From Bacteroides luhongzhouii (GTDB lineage: Bacteria; Bacteroidota; Bacteroidia; Bacteroidales; Bacteroidaceae), in assembly GCF_009193295.2 (NCBI RefSeq), contig NZ_CP059973.1, positions 1,116,001 through 1,180,000 of the forward strand: a stretch of DNA of 64,000 nt, written 5' to 3'. Below are positions 28,029 through 37,635 of this stretch, piece after piece. The notes beneath the pieces were generated by a model. It worked only from the letters and a program-made list of their open reading frames with translations. It was not told the DNA's origin and ran no database searches. Position 1 is the first letter of the stretch; each line of letters begins with the position of its first letter. Made by a program: the position numbers and the translations under genes.

Positions 28029-31004
28029 ATGAAACGTAAATATATAGTAATCAGTATGGCTTTACTATCTGCTGTGACTACCTGGGCACAGCAGATAACA
28101 GGGACAGTGACAGATGCCTTAGGCTCACCTGTTGCAGGTGCTAAGGTACATCTGGTCAACACTCCGAGCGTCTCTGCCATCACTGACCGGAATGGAGTAT
28201 TTGTATTGAATGGAGAAGAAGGTGACTGGATGGTAGTTTCCTATGCCGATGCCATTGGCAAACGAATCAGGGCTACCGGAAAATCTATTCAGATAAAACT
28301 GGATCCGCAGGACAGAATGGTCAATATGGGAATGGCAAGCCGCACCGCAGACCGGCAAACACAAGCCGTATCCGTTGTCACTGCAGAAGAACTCGAAAAA
28401 AACGCAACTCCCAATTCTTTTAACGCTCTCTATGGATTGGTTCCCGGACTGGAAGTAATGCAACGTACCGGCTGGACCCAGAACCCCACGACTTTGCTAC
28501 GCGGCAGTAATAATCCCTTGATTGTGGTAGACGGTTTTCCACGTCCTATCGAATGTCTCAACACGGTAGAAATAGAATCGGTGACCGTACTCAAAGATGG
28601 ACCGGCTACTGCTCTTTGGGGAGCCCGCGGAGCCAATGGGGTGATTCTCGTAACTACAAAACGAGGACAATATAACACCAAAATGCAGGTGAACGTCAAC
28701 TATAAATACGGGATGGACTTCCCCATCAACCAACCGGAATTTGCCAATGGCTATGAATATGCAGCAGCCTTGAACGAAGCCTTGTACTATGACGGACTGG
28801 AAATGCAATATACCCGCAACGAACTGGACGCTTTCAAAAACGGCAGCAACCGGGATTTGTATGCAAATTCTGACTGGCTTGGCGAAGGATTGAGAAAACA
28901 TACCGTCAACAACCAGCTCGACATCAATTTCCGCGGAGGAGGAAAAAACTTACGTTACTACACGATGTTAAGTTATAAGAATGATTACGGAATATTGAAC
29001 GACAAATACGCCAAATACTCCGATCGTTATTCTGCACAGATGAGAAAATACGAACTTGATTTACGGATGAATATTGATATTGATGTCACTCCCTCTACCC
29101 TGGCACAACTAACCATGTTAGGTTCACTACGGGAACGGAAACGTCCGTCTACTTATGAAAGTGACATTTTCTACGGTCTGTTCAATACTCCCTCCGGTGC
29201 TTTCCCTGTGAAAACCTCTAACGGAATGTGGGGTAGCAACTCTGTGTTAAAAGACAATCCGATTGCCCGTATTGCAGACATCGGTTATTTCAAAGAAAAC
29301 CCCAGAATGTTGCAGGCGGACATGAGAATCCGGCAGGATTTGTCATCGCTGACTCCGGGACTTAGTGCCGAAGTAGCTGTTGCCTACGATAATAATGCAG
29401 TATTTAAAGAACAAGGTAGCAAGAACTTCCAGTATGCAGTCAACACACCGATAGTCAATGTTGTCACCGGAGAAAAAGAAGCCATGTCTGAAGTTTATGG
29501 AGACAACAGTGCATTGACCGTCAGTTGTTGGGGAATGACCGAGCAATATATCAACACTAGTCTGGAAGCCCAGATAAAATACGATCGCATGTTCGGAAAA
29601 CACGGAGTGAACGCCACCGCTCTATATCGTCAGGAGTCGGAAAGAGGACTGGGAGCCAATAATGCCTATAAACGTATGTATATCACGGGGATGGCAGGAT
29701 ACAATTACAACAATACTTATTTGCTGGATGTGGTATTCAATCAATACGGGACCAGCGTTTTGCCCGAAGGTGATAAGTTCCGCAGTTATCCGGCAGTATC
29801 GGCTGCCTGGGTGTTATCCAACGAATCATTCATGAAAAAAATGACTGCTGTAAATCTTTTGAAGATTCGTGCTTCTTACGGACGTGCCGGATGGGACCAG
29901 ATTCCCTACGGACTTACTCAACAATACTATATCTGGGGTGGACAATACTACTTTGGCGATGCCAATAACGTGGCCAGCGGTAACAAAGAAGATAAACTGG
30001 CTATGAACAATCTGACTCTCGAAGTTTCCGACAAATACAATGTAGGAATAGATATGCGTCTCTTTAACAAATTAAGTGTCACATTAGACGCCTTCCTCGA
30101 CAAAAGAAGCAATATGCTGATTGGAGCAGACAATCTGATTTCTTCTGCCATCGGTATCAGCGTACCCCAGCAAAATGCCGGCAAAGAAGAAAAGAAAGGA
30201 CTGGAAATAAGTATGGAATGGAAAGATAATAGCCACAAAGACTTTCATTATTATGTAGGAGCCAATCTGACGTATATCAAAACCAAAGTCGTAGAAAACG
30301 GAGAAGGTTATAAGCCTTGGAGTTACCTGTCCGGCAAAGGATCAGCTATCGGACAAATATTTGGTCTGGAAGCAATCGGTTATTTCCGCGATGAGGCAGA
30401 TATCGCAAATAGTCCGAAGCAACAATTCTCGGAAGTACGCCCGGGGGATGTGAAATACAAAGACATGAACAACGATGGTATTATCGACGATAATGACAAG
30501 CATGCCATCGGATATTCAAGCAGTATTCCCGAGATCTATTGCGGCATTCGCCTTGGATTTGAGTATAAAGGCTTCGGAGTAGACGCTTTGTTCCAAGGAG
30601 CGACACGTTTCAGCAAAATGCTGAATACAAGTAGTGTGTACTGGCCATTACGCAATAACACCAACATATCCAAATGGTATCTGCACGATAAAATCCGCTG
30701 GACGGAAGAAACAAAAGATATAGCCAATGTACCCCGTTTGTCAACACTGAACAATGCCAATAATTTCCAAAACAGTACGCAATGGCTGGTAAATGGTGAA
30801 TACCTGAAGTTACGTAACCTGAATGTATATTACGACCTGCCGAAGAACTGGATATCGAAAATCAAGCTGGAACAATGCCGTATCTTCGCCAGTGCGAACA
30901 ATGTTTTTTCGCTCGATCATGTTAAATACATGAACTGCGAAGATTTCAGCGTCAACTACCCGGATATGTTCTCTGTCTATTTCGGAGCCAGTATTAAATT
31001 CTAA
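28029..31004 (+). CDS. SusC-like TonB-dependent transporter (2 of 3)
   Basis: From the ATG at 28029 the protein has 991 residues. It has a signal peptide ending TTWAQQ, a short N-terminal carboxypeptidase-D-like domain, a plug (NPLIVVDGFPRPI, VLKDGPATALWGARGANG), and a beta-barrel. It is clearly diverged from the first SusC (different plug and N-terminal domain), so this is not a recent copy. A start at 27987 would overlap the end of SusD and lacks a signal peptide. Two SusC/D pairs in one operon suggest import of two different products or of different sizes. Confidence 0.93.
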   Translation: MKRKYIVISMALLSAVTTWAQQITGTVTDALGSPVAGAKVHLVNTPSVSAITDRNGVFVLNGEEGDWMVVSYADAIGKRIRATGKSIQIKLDPQDRMVNMGMASRTADRQTQAVSVVTAEELEKNATPNSFNALYGLVPGLEVMQRTGWTQNPTTLLRGSNNPLIVVDGFPRPIECLNTVEIESVTVLKDGPATALWGARGANGVILVTTKRGQYNTKMQVNVNYKYGMDFPINQPEFANGYEYAAALNEALYYDGLEMQYTRNELDAFKNGSNRDLYANSDWLGEGLRKHTVNNQLDINFRGGGKNLRYYTMLSYKNDYGILNDKYAKYSDRYSAQMRKYELDLRMNIDIDVTPSTLAQLTMLGSLRERKRPSTYESDIFYGLFNTPSGAFPVKTSNGMWGSNSVLKDNPIARIADIGYFKENPRMLQADMRIRQDLSSLTPGLSAEVAVAYDNNAVFKEQGSKNFQYAVNTPIVNVVTGEKEAMSEVYGDNSALTVSCWGMTEQYINTSLEAQIKYDRMFGKHGVNATALYRQESERGLGANNAYKRMYITGMAGYNYNNTYLLDVVFNQYGTSVLPEGDKFRSYPAVSAAWVLSNESFMKKMTAVNLLKIRASYGRAGWDQIPYGLTQQYYIWGGQYYFGDANNVASGNKEDKLAMNNLTLEVSDKYNVGIDMRLFNKLSVTLDAFLDKRSNMLIGADNLISSAIGISVPQQNAGKEEKKGLEISMEWKDNSHKDFHYYVGANLTYIKTKVVENGEGYKPWSYLSGKGSAIGQIFGLEAIGYFRDEADIANSPKQQFSEVRPGDVKYKDMNNDGIIDDNDKHAIGYSSSIPEIYCGIRLGFEYKGFGVDALFQGATRFSKMLNTSSVYWPLRNNTNISKWYLHDKIRWTEETKDIANVPRLSTLNNANNFQNSTQWLVNGEYLKLRNLNVYYDLPKNWISKIKLEQCRIFASANNVFSLDHVKYMNCEDFSVNYPDMFSVYFGASIKF

Positions 31005-31017
31005 TATCGAAAGCATT

Positions 31018-32679
31018 ATGAAACTAACTAAATATATCACAACAGCCTGCATAGCAGCTCTCTTCACCGGATGCGATTATCTGGATTTCGATGAAACCAC
31101 CGGAATGACAAAAGAAGAAATGTACTCCTATTTCAGCAATGTAACAAGCTTATCGACTTTTGTTTACTCTCAATTACCACAAGACTTCGGTGCAATAGGA
31201 GATGCGCTAAGGGATGCCGCAACAGACAACGCTGTATATACTTGGAATCAAAGCAGCGTATATAATGTATATAATGGAACCTGGAGCCCGCTCAAAACAG
31301 TAGATGATGTATGGGGAAACTACTATACTGCTATCCGTGAAGCCAATTCATTCCTGGAAAACTATTCGCTCGAGGTACTGGAACGTTTCAAATGGAATGT
31401 GGATTACGAAATTGATGTGGAAAAAGCTAAAATGCGCGTACATGAAGTACGTGCCCTCCGTGCTTTCTTCTATTTGGAGCTAGCCAAACGTTATGGTGAT
31501 ATCCCCCTGTTGACACGCACTTATCAGATAGATGAGATTAATTCCGTAGAAAAGACTCCGTTTGACAAAGTGATTGATTTTATTGTCGATGAATGTGACA
31601 AGGCAGCACCGGAATTACCAGTCAGTTACAAAGATTTCTATAATGAGACCGGACGTGCTACACGAGGAATGGCCATGTCTGTCAAGGCACGCGCTTTACT
31701 GTATGCTGCCAGCAAACTTCACAATCCTTCTCACGCCACTGACAAATGGAAGAAAGCTGCCAAAGCATCTTATGACATTATTAAAACGGGATGGTACACT
31801 TTACCCAACATTGATGTTGATCCTTTGTATGACGTGAACGGAGGAAACGTAGTTCTCAACTCGTCCCAACTGATTTTTGAACGCCGTAACAATGACGACA
31901 ACGCTTTCGAATCAAGAAACCTTCCAATCGGTTTCGAGAACGGAAACAGTGGCAATACTCCAACACAAAACCTGGTCGATGCTTACGAAATGGCGGACGG
32001 CACTCCGTTCAGCTGGGAAAATACCAAACATGCATCCAAACCATACTCCGGACGTGATCCGCGTTTCTACAAAGCTATCCTTTACAATGAAGCTTCCTTC
32101 ATGGGTACCAAAATAGAAACATTCGAAGGTGGCAGAAATGCATCACCCATTACGGGAGCCACACTGACCGGATATTATCTACGCAAATATATGAATGAAA
32201 CAGTCTCCCTGTCTCCAACCAATCCGATCAAAAAGCCTCATCACTTCATCCTGTTCAGATATGCAGAAACATTGCTGAACTATGCAGAAGCCATGAACGA
32301 ACTTGGCGGACCGGACTATACCTCCGATGCCGATGAACTGCCAATGTCAGCACGCACAGCTCTGAATATGGTTCGTAGCGCAGCCAATATGCCTAATATT
32401 ACGGACAATGGAGATGACTTCACCACTCGTCTGCGCAACGAACGCCGCATAGAACTCGCTTTCGAGGATCATCGTTTTTGGGACATCCGCCGCTGGATGA
32501 TCGGAGATGTAGTGAAAGATATCTATGGAGTAAAAGTCACTAAAAAAGGATCAAAATACAGTTATACTCCGGTGAAGATACAGACACGCGTCTGGGACGA
32601 AAAGATGAATCTTTATCCTATCGCTCAATCGGAGATTTATAAAAATGGCAACTTAACACAAAACGACGGCTGGGAGTAA
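31018..32679 (+). CDS. SusD-like surface lipoprotein (2 of 3)
   Basis: The 553-residue protein has a lipobox ALFTGC19. It has the conserved SusD regions RALRAFFYLELAKRYGDIPL and NERRIELAFEDHRFWDIRRWM, and ends LYPIAQSEIYKNGNLTQNDGWE. It follows its SusC partner by 13 bases. It differs from the first SusD in length and sequence, as do the two SusC partners. Confidence 0.95.
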   Translation: MKLTKYITTACIAALFTGCDYLDFDETTGMTKEEMYSYFSNVTSLSTFVYSQLPQDFGAIGDALRDAATDNAVYTWNQSSVYNVYNGTWSPLKTVDDVWGNYYTAIREANSFLENYSLEVLERFKWNVDYEIDVEKAKMRVHEVRALRAFFYLELAKRYGDIPLLTRTYQIDEINSVEKTPFDKVIDFIVDECDKAAPELPVSYKDFYNETGRATRGMAMSVKARALLYAASKLHNPSHATDKWKKAAKASYDIIKTGWYTLPNIDVDPLYDVNGGNVVLNSSQLIFERRNNDDNAFESRNLPIGFENGNSGNTPTQNLVDAYEMADGTPFSWENTKHASKPYSGRDPRFYKAILYNEASFMGTKIETFEGGRNASPITGATLTGYYLRKYMNETVSLSPTNPIKKPHHFILFRYAETLLNYAEAMNELGGPDYTSDADELPMSARTALNMVRSAANMPNITDNGDDFTTRLRNERRIELAFEDHRFWDIRRWMIGDVVKDIYGVKVTKKGSKYSYTPVKIQTRVWDEKMNLYPIAQSEIYKNGNLTQNDGWE

Positions 32680-32731
32680 TGACTACTCCCGCTGTCTCCC
32701 CCTTATATTTTAATATTTAAAAGGAACAGCT

Positions 32732-34912
32732 ATGAAACAAGTAATAAGCATTTTATTGTTATGGATTGGAGTATTATCCTGCCAGTCGGAAGACATCAAT
32801 ATCTATACACTACATGCCAAAGACGAATCAAAGGCAATAGACGGCTGGAAATTGATCTGGTCGGAAGAGTTTAATCAGGAAGGTCCCCAATTTGATGCAG
32901 ACAAATGGATTTTTGAGCCGAAAGGTAATTCTCCATGGAACAAATATTTAACGGGAAATACAGAACAAGCTTATGTACAAAACGGAAGACTCATTCTACG
33001 CGCAGAGAAAAAAGACGGTCAGTACATGACCGGAGGTATAAGCACACGTGGAAAAGCGGGATTCAAGTATGGAAAGCTGGAGATATGCGCCAAGTTCAAC
33101 AGTTTACAGGGAGGTTGGCCGGCTATTTGGTTACTACCGGTACAACGGCAGTATCCAAATCCTCCGGGAGCAAATGAGTATGGAGGAGAAATCGATATTA
33201 TGGAACAAGTCAGCCTTGAGAAAGTAGCTTGGCATACAGTACATAGTCACTATACGTTGGATTTAGGTCTGGACAAAAACCCACCACGTGCAGGAGGCGG
33301 GACTTATAAGGAAAATGAATTCAACCTATACACCCTCGAATGGACTCCGGAAGAACTGACATTCCTGATTAACGGTGAGGAAACATTCAGTTATCCGAAT
33401 ATGCATCTGGAAAATGAAGCGGAAATGAAGCAATGGCCGTTCGACGTTCCCTACTATCTGATTCTAAACTATGCCCTTGGTGGTGAAGGCACATGGCCGG
33501 GGGAAATTGATGACTCCGGATTACCGGGACAAATGGAAATCGAATATATCCGTTATTACCAACAGGAAGAAGAAAACAAACCGGATGACGGAGATGATGA
33601 GGAAGAAGAGGAACCGTCTGAAAATTTGGTTGAAAACGGAGACTTTGAACAGGATTTTGCAGCGGACAAGAAACCGGGTATATGGGCAGCCTGGCAAACA
33701 CAAGGCAGCAACACGTTGAATTATCTGAATATGTGGTTTGCAAAAACCGGAGATGCTTTGGTGGTAGACGGTAGTACAGGAGCAAACGGCAGTAGTAGTT
33801 CTCTTAAATATGCTGCCAGTGTAGCAAACAGTTGGGACGTAGACTTGTCTTATCCTATGCAAGGAGTGGAAGCCGGTAAATATAAGTTTAGTTTCTACGT
33901 AAAAACGAATCAGGATGATACACCTTTCGTTACCAGCATCACCCTATGCGAAAATGATGAAGATATAGCCAAAGAAGCGAAATACCAGAAAGCAATCGTT
34001 CTTCAAAATGGCAAACAAGAGATAAAGACCGGAGTCAACGATATTTGGGGGACACAAATCAACCGGGCAGGAAAAGAATGGAAACAATACTCCATGATTG
34101 TGAATATCCCGGACAACAAACTGGTGAAATTCGTATTCAAGCCTTGTGCGGGAAATAATAACAGTTTGAGTGGTTACGACTGCAAGAAAGCGGACAATGT
34201 AGTTTACTGGTTCGACAAAGTAACCCTCGAGCCGACCGATGAAGCCGGACCGGGAGAAGGCGAAGAGCCTGCCACCGAATTGGTAAAAAACGGAAGTTTT
34301 GAGAAAGACTTCGCTGCAGATAAACAACCGGGAATATATGCAGCCTGGCAGACACAAGGTAATAATACCCTGAACTTTCTGGATATGTGGTTTGCAAAAC
34401 CGGACGTCACCAATCCGTCACTTTCCATAGATACCAGCACAGGAGCTAATGGTAGCAATCGTTCTTTGAAATATACCGCCGAGAAAGTTGATAATACCTG
34501 GGGAGTAGACTTGTCATACCCACTACAAGGAGTAAAACCCGGTAAATACGAATTGAGCTTCTATGCTAAAACCAATCAGACGGAATCTCCGTTCATCACC
34601 AGTATCACTCTTTGCGAAAACAATGAAGATATTGCCAAAGAAGCTAAGTTCCAGAAGGCAATTGTATTGCAAAATGGAGCGCAAACTATCGAGTCCGGCG
34701 AAAATGATATTTGGGGAACAGTTATCAATCAGGCAGGTAAAGAATGGAAAAAGTATGCTGTAACTGTAGATATTCCTACCAATGTACTAGTCAAGTTTGT
34801 ATTCAAACTATGTGCAGGTGCCAATAACCAACTGACCGGTTACAATGCTACGGCAACAGACAATGTTATTTATTGGTTCGATGATGTTTCTCTGAAACTG
34901 GTAACGGAATAA
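32732..34912 (+). CDS. GH16 endo-beta-glycanase lipoprotein with two repeated C-terminal modules
   Basis: The 726-residue protein has a lipobox GVLSC17. The GH16 jelly roll (about 38-276) carries EIDIME with nucleophile E153 and acid/base E158. An acidic linker (about 277-296) leads to two similar modules, at about 297-503 and 515-726, each starting with NG-D/S-FE and holding PGI-W/Y-AAWQTQG. They look like CBM4/9-type beta-sandwiches and are roughly 70% identical by eye, so the duplication is fairly recent. GH16 members cut beta-1,3-glucans or beta-galactans; some gut Bacteroides GH16 enzymes cut mucin O-glycans. As the last gene after SusC-D-C-D it is probably the surface endo-enzyme that starts digestion. 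Confidence 0.9.
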   Translation: MKQVISILLLWIGVLSCQSEDINIYTLHAKDESKAIDGWKLIWSEEFNQEGPQFDADKWIFEPKGNSPWNKYLTGNTEQAYVQNGRLILRAEKKDGQYMTGGISTRGKAGFKYGKLEICAKFNSLQGGWPAIWLLPVQRQYPNPPGANEYGGEIDIMEQVSLEKVAWHTVHSHYTLDLGLDKNPPRAGGGTYKENEFNLYTLEWTPEELTFLINGEETFSYPNMHLENEAEMKQWPFDVPYYLILNYALGGEGTWPGEIDDSGLPGQMEIEYIRYYQQEEENKPDDGDDEEEEEPSENLVENGDFEQDFAADKKPGIWAAWQTQGSNTLNYLNMWFAKTGDALVVDGSTGANGSSSSLKYAASVANSWDVDLSYPMQGVEAGKYKFSFYVKTNQDDTPFVTSITLCENDEDIAKEAKYQKAIVLQNGKQEIKTGVNDIWGTQINRAGKEWKQYSMIVNIPDNKLVKFVFKPCAGNNNSLSGYDCKKADNVVYWFDKVTLEPTDEAGPGEGEEPATELVKNGSFEKDFAADKQPGIYAAWQTQGNNTLNFLDMWFAKPDVTNPSLSIDTSTGANGSNRSLKYTAEKVDNTWGVDLSYPLQGVKPGKYELSFYAKTNQTESPFITSITLCENNEDIAKEAKFQKAIVLQNGAQTIESGENDIWGTVINQAGKEWKKYAVTVDIPTNVLVKFVFKLCAGANNQLTGYNATATDNVIYWFDDVSLKLVTE

Positions 34913-34942
34913 ATAATCACATATCACATCTGTCTTGAACAA

Positions 34943-34980
34943 AAAAGGAACAGTTCCACCAATAGTGGTCTGTTCCTTTT
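34943..34980. terminator. Bidirectional terminator between GH16 and GH31
   Basis: AAAAGGAACAG (34943-34953) pairs with CTGTTCCTTTT (34970-34980); the loop has a second stem, CCAC with GTGG. A- and T-runs on the two sides let it work for both convergent operons. Confidence 0.85.
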
Positions 34981-35054
34981 CATACATTATAGTATGAAAG
35001 TATTGTACTTAAATCAAAGAAAGTATCTTCGGTAAACTACCATTTATATAATTA

Positions 35055-37571
35055 CTACTTAGAGATAATCACAATCTTTTCATCAACACCTTTATCAGGT
35101 ACTCGTACACTGCAGACACCAGTTTCTTTATCCCAACTCCACGCCACAGTTTCCGTATCATTCTCTAAATTTTCTTCCAATCGTTCCGGTTTTACCTTCT
35201 TTATCTTCTTTCCTTTGGCAGTTACCTCTTTCGGAGCTTTTGCAGAATAAATACGGAACAACAGATTTCTCGGACCGGGGACAGTGTATCCTTTTCCTTC
35301 ACGGGCAGAGACTGTCAGTTCATATCCATTTGCCAGAGTGCTGCAAACAATCGGTGTTTTGACAAATTCATCACGCTGGTATCCTAAGTTTTCTCCTTCA
35401 TCTTCGTAAAGAGTAAAGACTGCCTGTGCGCCTTCCTGTGCGGGGAAGATTTCAAAAGTAAGTGGATATACCGGTTTCTCATGGGTGTAGTTCATCACCG
35501 GCATGGTGGGGATGATAGAACCTTGCTTCACAAACATAGGAACAGAGGACAAGGGAGCATCAACCGTAGTCCACTGCTCTCCGGTGTAGACCGTCTGCTT
35601 GTTGTTGTAGTCTATCCATGTACCTTCGGGAAGATACACGTTCTTTGTGCGGGCACCTTTCTTCACCACAGGGGCTACCAACAATTCACGACCGAACATG
35701 AATTGAGCATCCGTAGAGAAAGTTTCCATATCCATTGGATATTCGAGAAACAGAGGCCGCATGATAGGCAATCCTGTATCATACGCTTCGCGGGCGTAAG
35801 TGTAGATATACGGCAACAAACGATATTTCAGTTCGATAGCTGCTTTCGCGTTCTTTTCCGCTTCCGGGCCGAAAAGCCATGGTTCCACCGGATTATCTCC
35901 CTCATGATGGATACGGCTCAGAGGATTGAATGCACCGAATTGAATCCAACGGGTATAGAGTTCCGCCATAGCCGGATAATCCTCAATATCCCCACAGTAA
36001 CCGGTAATATCACAGGAAGAAAATGGGATTAATCCCAACCCTGCGGAAAGCATTACAGGAATCTGATTGGCTAATTGTCCCCAACCTTGCAATACGTCGT
36101 CTCCGTTTCCGCTATCACCCGTCCAGCCGAACGTATAACGTTGCAATCCGGCATAAGCAGCACGAGTCATTTGGAAAACACGACGGTCCGGGTTCCTCTT
36201 TTCAAATTGCTCCTTCACCACTTTGTCCCAGGTCAGGCCATAGACGTTATGGATTTCATCGTGCATACCCAAATGGTGCTTCATCACCAGGCGTTCCGTC
36301 TGCTCTTCGTTACTCCAGGCAGGTTCGCCCATATCTGTCCAGAAGCCGGAGATACCATCATCAATCGGTTTCTGCTGATAAGCCCCCCACCAGTCGGCTA
36401 CGGCAGGCAGGGTGAAGTCCACCACTCCGCAGTTCCCACCCCACGGCCAGGGCATATCGTAGCTTTTGCCGTTCGTATTGTCCTTTACAAAATATCCTAA
36501 GCGGTCTGCTTCTTCCCATTGTTTTTTATTGGCTTGTGCAATTACCGGGTCTTGAGATACGACTACCTTAAAACCCATCTCCTTCAAATCCGAAAGCATC
36601 TTTTTGGGGTTTTCATAGTTTCCTTTGCGCCATTCGAAATCCTGCAAGTATTCTGTCCAGCCGATATCCTGATAGATAATATCACAAGGGATTCCCCGTT
36701 TCCGGTAGCCTTCGGCTATTTCACGGCTTAACTTTTCACTTGTCAACAGACCGCGGCATTGGGCAAAACCCAACGCCCATTTCGGCGGCATGATAGGTTT
36801 TCCGGTCAGTCCGACATATTGGCTGATGATTTCTTTATAGTCTTTACCGAAGATAAAGTAATATACCATTTCCCCGTTCGGCGCTTCAAAACTGTAATAA
36901 TCACGGCTTTCCGTTCCGAATTTGAATTCTGTCTTATAGGTGTTATCAAGAAAAATACCATACCGATAATTGCTCATAAAGAAAGGAATACTCTTGTAAA
37001 GAGGATCTTCTACCACACTATAACAAGGTTTGTCACTATTCCACATCTTATAAGACTCGCCACGACGATCCATCTTTCCCGCTTTCTCACCAAGTCCGAA
37101 GAAGTGCTCGTCACGACGAAGCACTTTATATTCCACCTTCTTCGTTCCTTCACTGACATGACCTTTATCGGCATAATCGCTAAACAAGAGTTTCTGATAT
37201 TTATCGAATATCTGAAGACTCATCGGAGATTTATTCACCCGGATACGCAACTTCGGAGTAAATATCTCGTAACAGGCCGCCTGTTCATCCACATGAATAG
37301 TTCCTACCTCTTCCAGTTCTTCATTAATCACTGCAAACGAAGCATTTCTTCGCTGCAATTGCCCGTCGGGTGAGAACCAGATTTTCACGACGGAAGAGCT
37401 ACAAAGTTGCAATTGCAACGCGGCACTGTCCGTCAGGTGAAAAGTCACCTGACGTCCCTGCTGTGTAAAAGAGGAGCATGTACGTGTCGTATTTTCCGCC
37501 CACATCCATGTTGGAAACATCAGGCACAACATCCATACCCATAATCTATATCTAATCATCATACCTATCAT
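35055..37571 (-). CDS. GH31 alpha-glucosidase, dextran PUL
   Basis: The 838-residue protein has a signal peptide ending MWAEN (the start may be M5 at 37559). The GH31 barrel has nucleophile D413 in GFWTDMGEP and acid/base D486 in FGWTGDSGN, then the C-terminal beta-domains (FGRELLVAPVVKKGA). GH31 alpha-glucosidases release glucose from alpha-linked oligosaccharides. Next to a GH66 dextranase it should act on isomalto-oligosaccharides in the periplasm. It is the last gene of the dextran-type operon, 64 bases after GH66. The order matches what I recall of the B. thetaiotaomicron dextran PUL. Confidence 0.93.
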   Translation of the reverse strand: MIGMMIRYRLWVWMLCLMFPTWMWAENTTRTCSSFTQQGRQVTFHLTDSAALQLQLCSSSVVKIWFSPDGQLQRRNASFAVINEELEEVGTIHVDEQAACYEIFTPKLRIRVNKSPMSLQIFDKYQKLLFSDYADKGHVSEGTKKVEYKVLRRDEHFFGLGEKAGKMDRRGESYKMWNSDKPCYSVVEDPLYKSIPFFMSNYRYGIFLDNTYKTEFKFGTESRDYYSFEAPNGEMVYYFIFGKDYKEIISQYVGLTGKPIMPPKWALGFAQCRGLLTSEKLSREIAEGYRKRGIPCDIIYQDIGWTEYLQDFEWRKGNYENPKKMLSDLKEMGFKVVVSQDPVIAQANKKQWEEADRLGYFVKDNTNGKSYDMPWPWGGNCGVVDFTLPAVADWWGAYQQKPIDDGISGFWTDMGEPAWSNEEQTERLVMKHHLGMHDEIHNVYGLTWDKVVKEQFEKRNPDRRVFQMTRAAYAGLQRYTFGWTGDSGNGDDVLQGWGQLANQIPVMLSAGLGLIPFSSCDITGYCGDIEDYPAMAELYTRWIQFGAFNPLSRIHHEGDNPVEPWLFGPEAEKNAKAAIELKYRLLPYIYTYAREAYDTGLPIMRPLFLEYPMDMETFSTDAQFMFGRELLVAPVVKKGARTKNVYLPEGTWIDYNNKQTVYTGEQWTTVDAPLSSVPMFVKQGSIIPTMPVMNYTHEKPVYPLTFEIFPAQEGAQAVFTLYEDEGENLGYQRDEFVKTPIVCSTLANGYELTVSAREGKGYTVPGPRNLLFRIYSAKAPKEVTAKGKKIKKVKPERLEENLENDTETVAWSWDKETGVCSVRVPDKGVDEKIVIISK

Positions 37572-37635
37572 TTTAAGTCATTCTGCTACAGCCGCGTTAT
37601 TGAACTATACTCATTTTATTCAGCTGCAATTTCTT

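Noticed and set aside
26197..31004. Recent duplication of the SusC/D pair
   Set aside because: The two SusC and the two SusD proteins differ in length, plug and N-terminal sequence, so this is an old pairing of distinct families and not a recent tandem copy.
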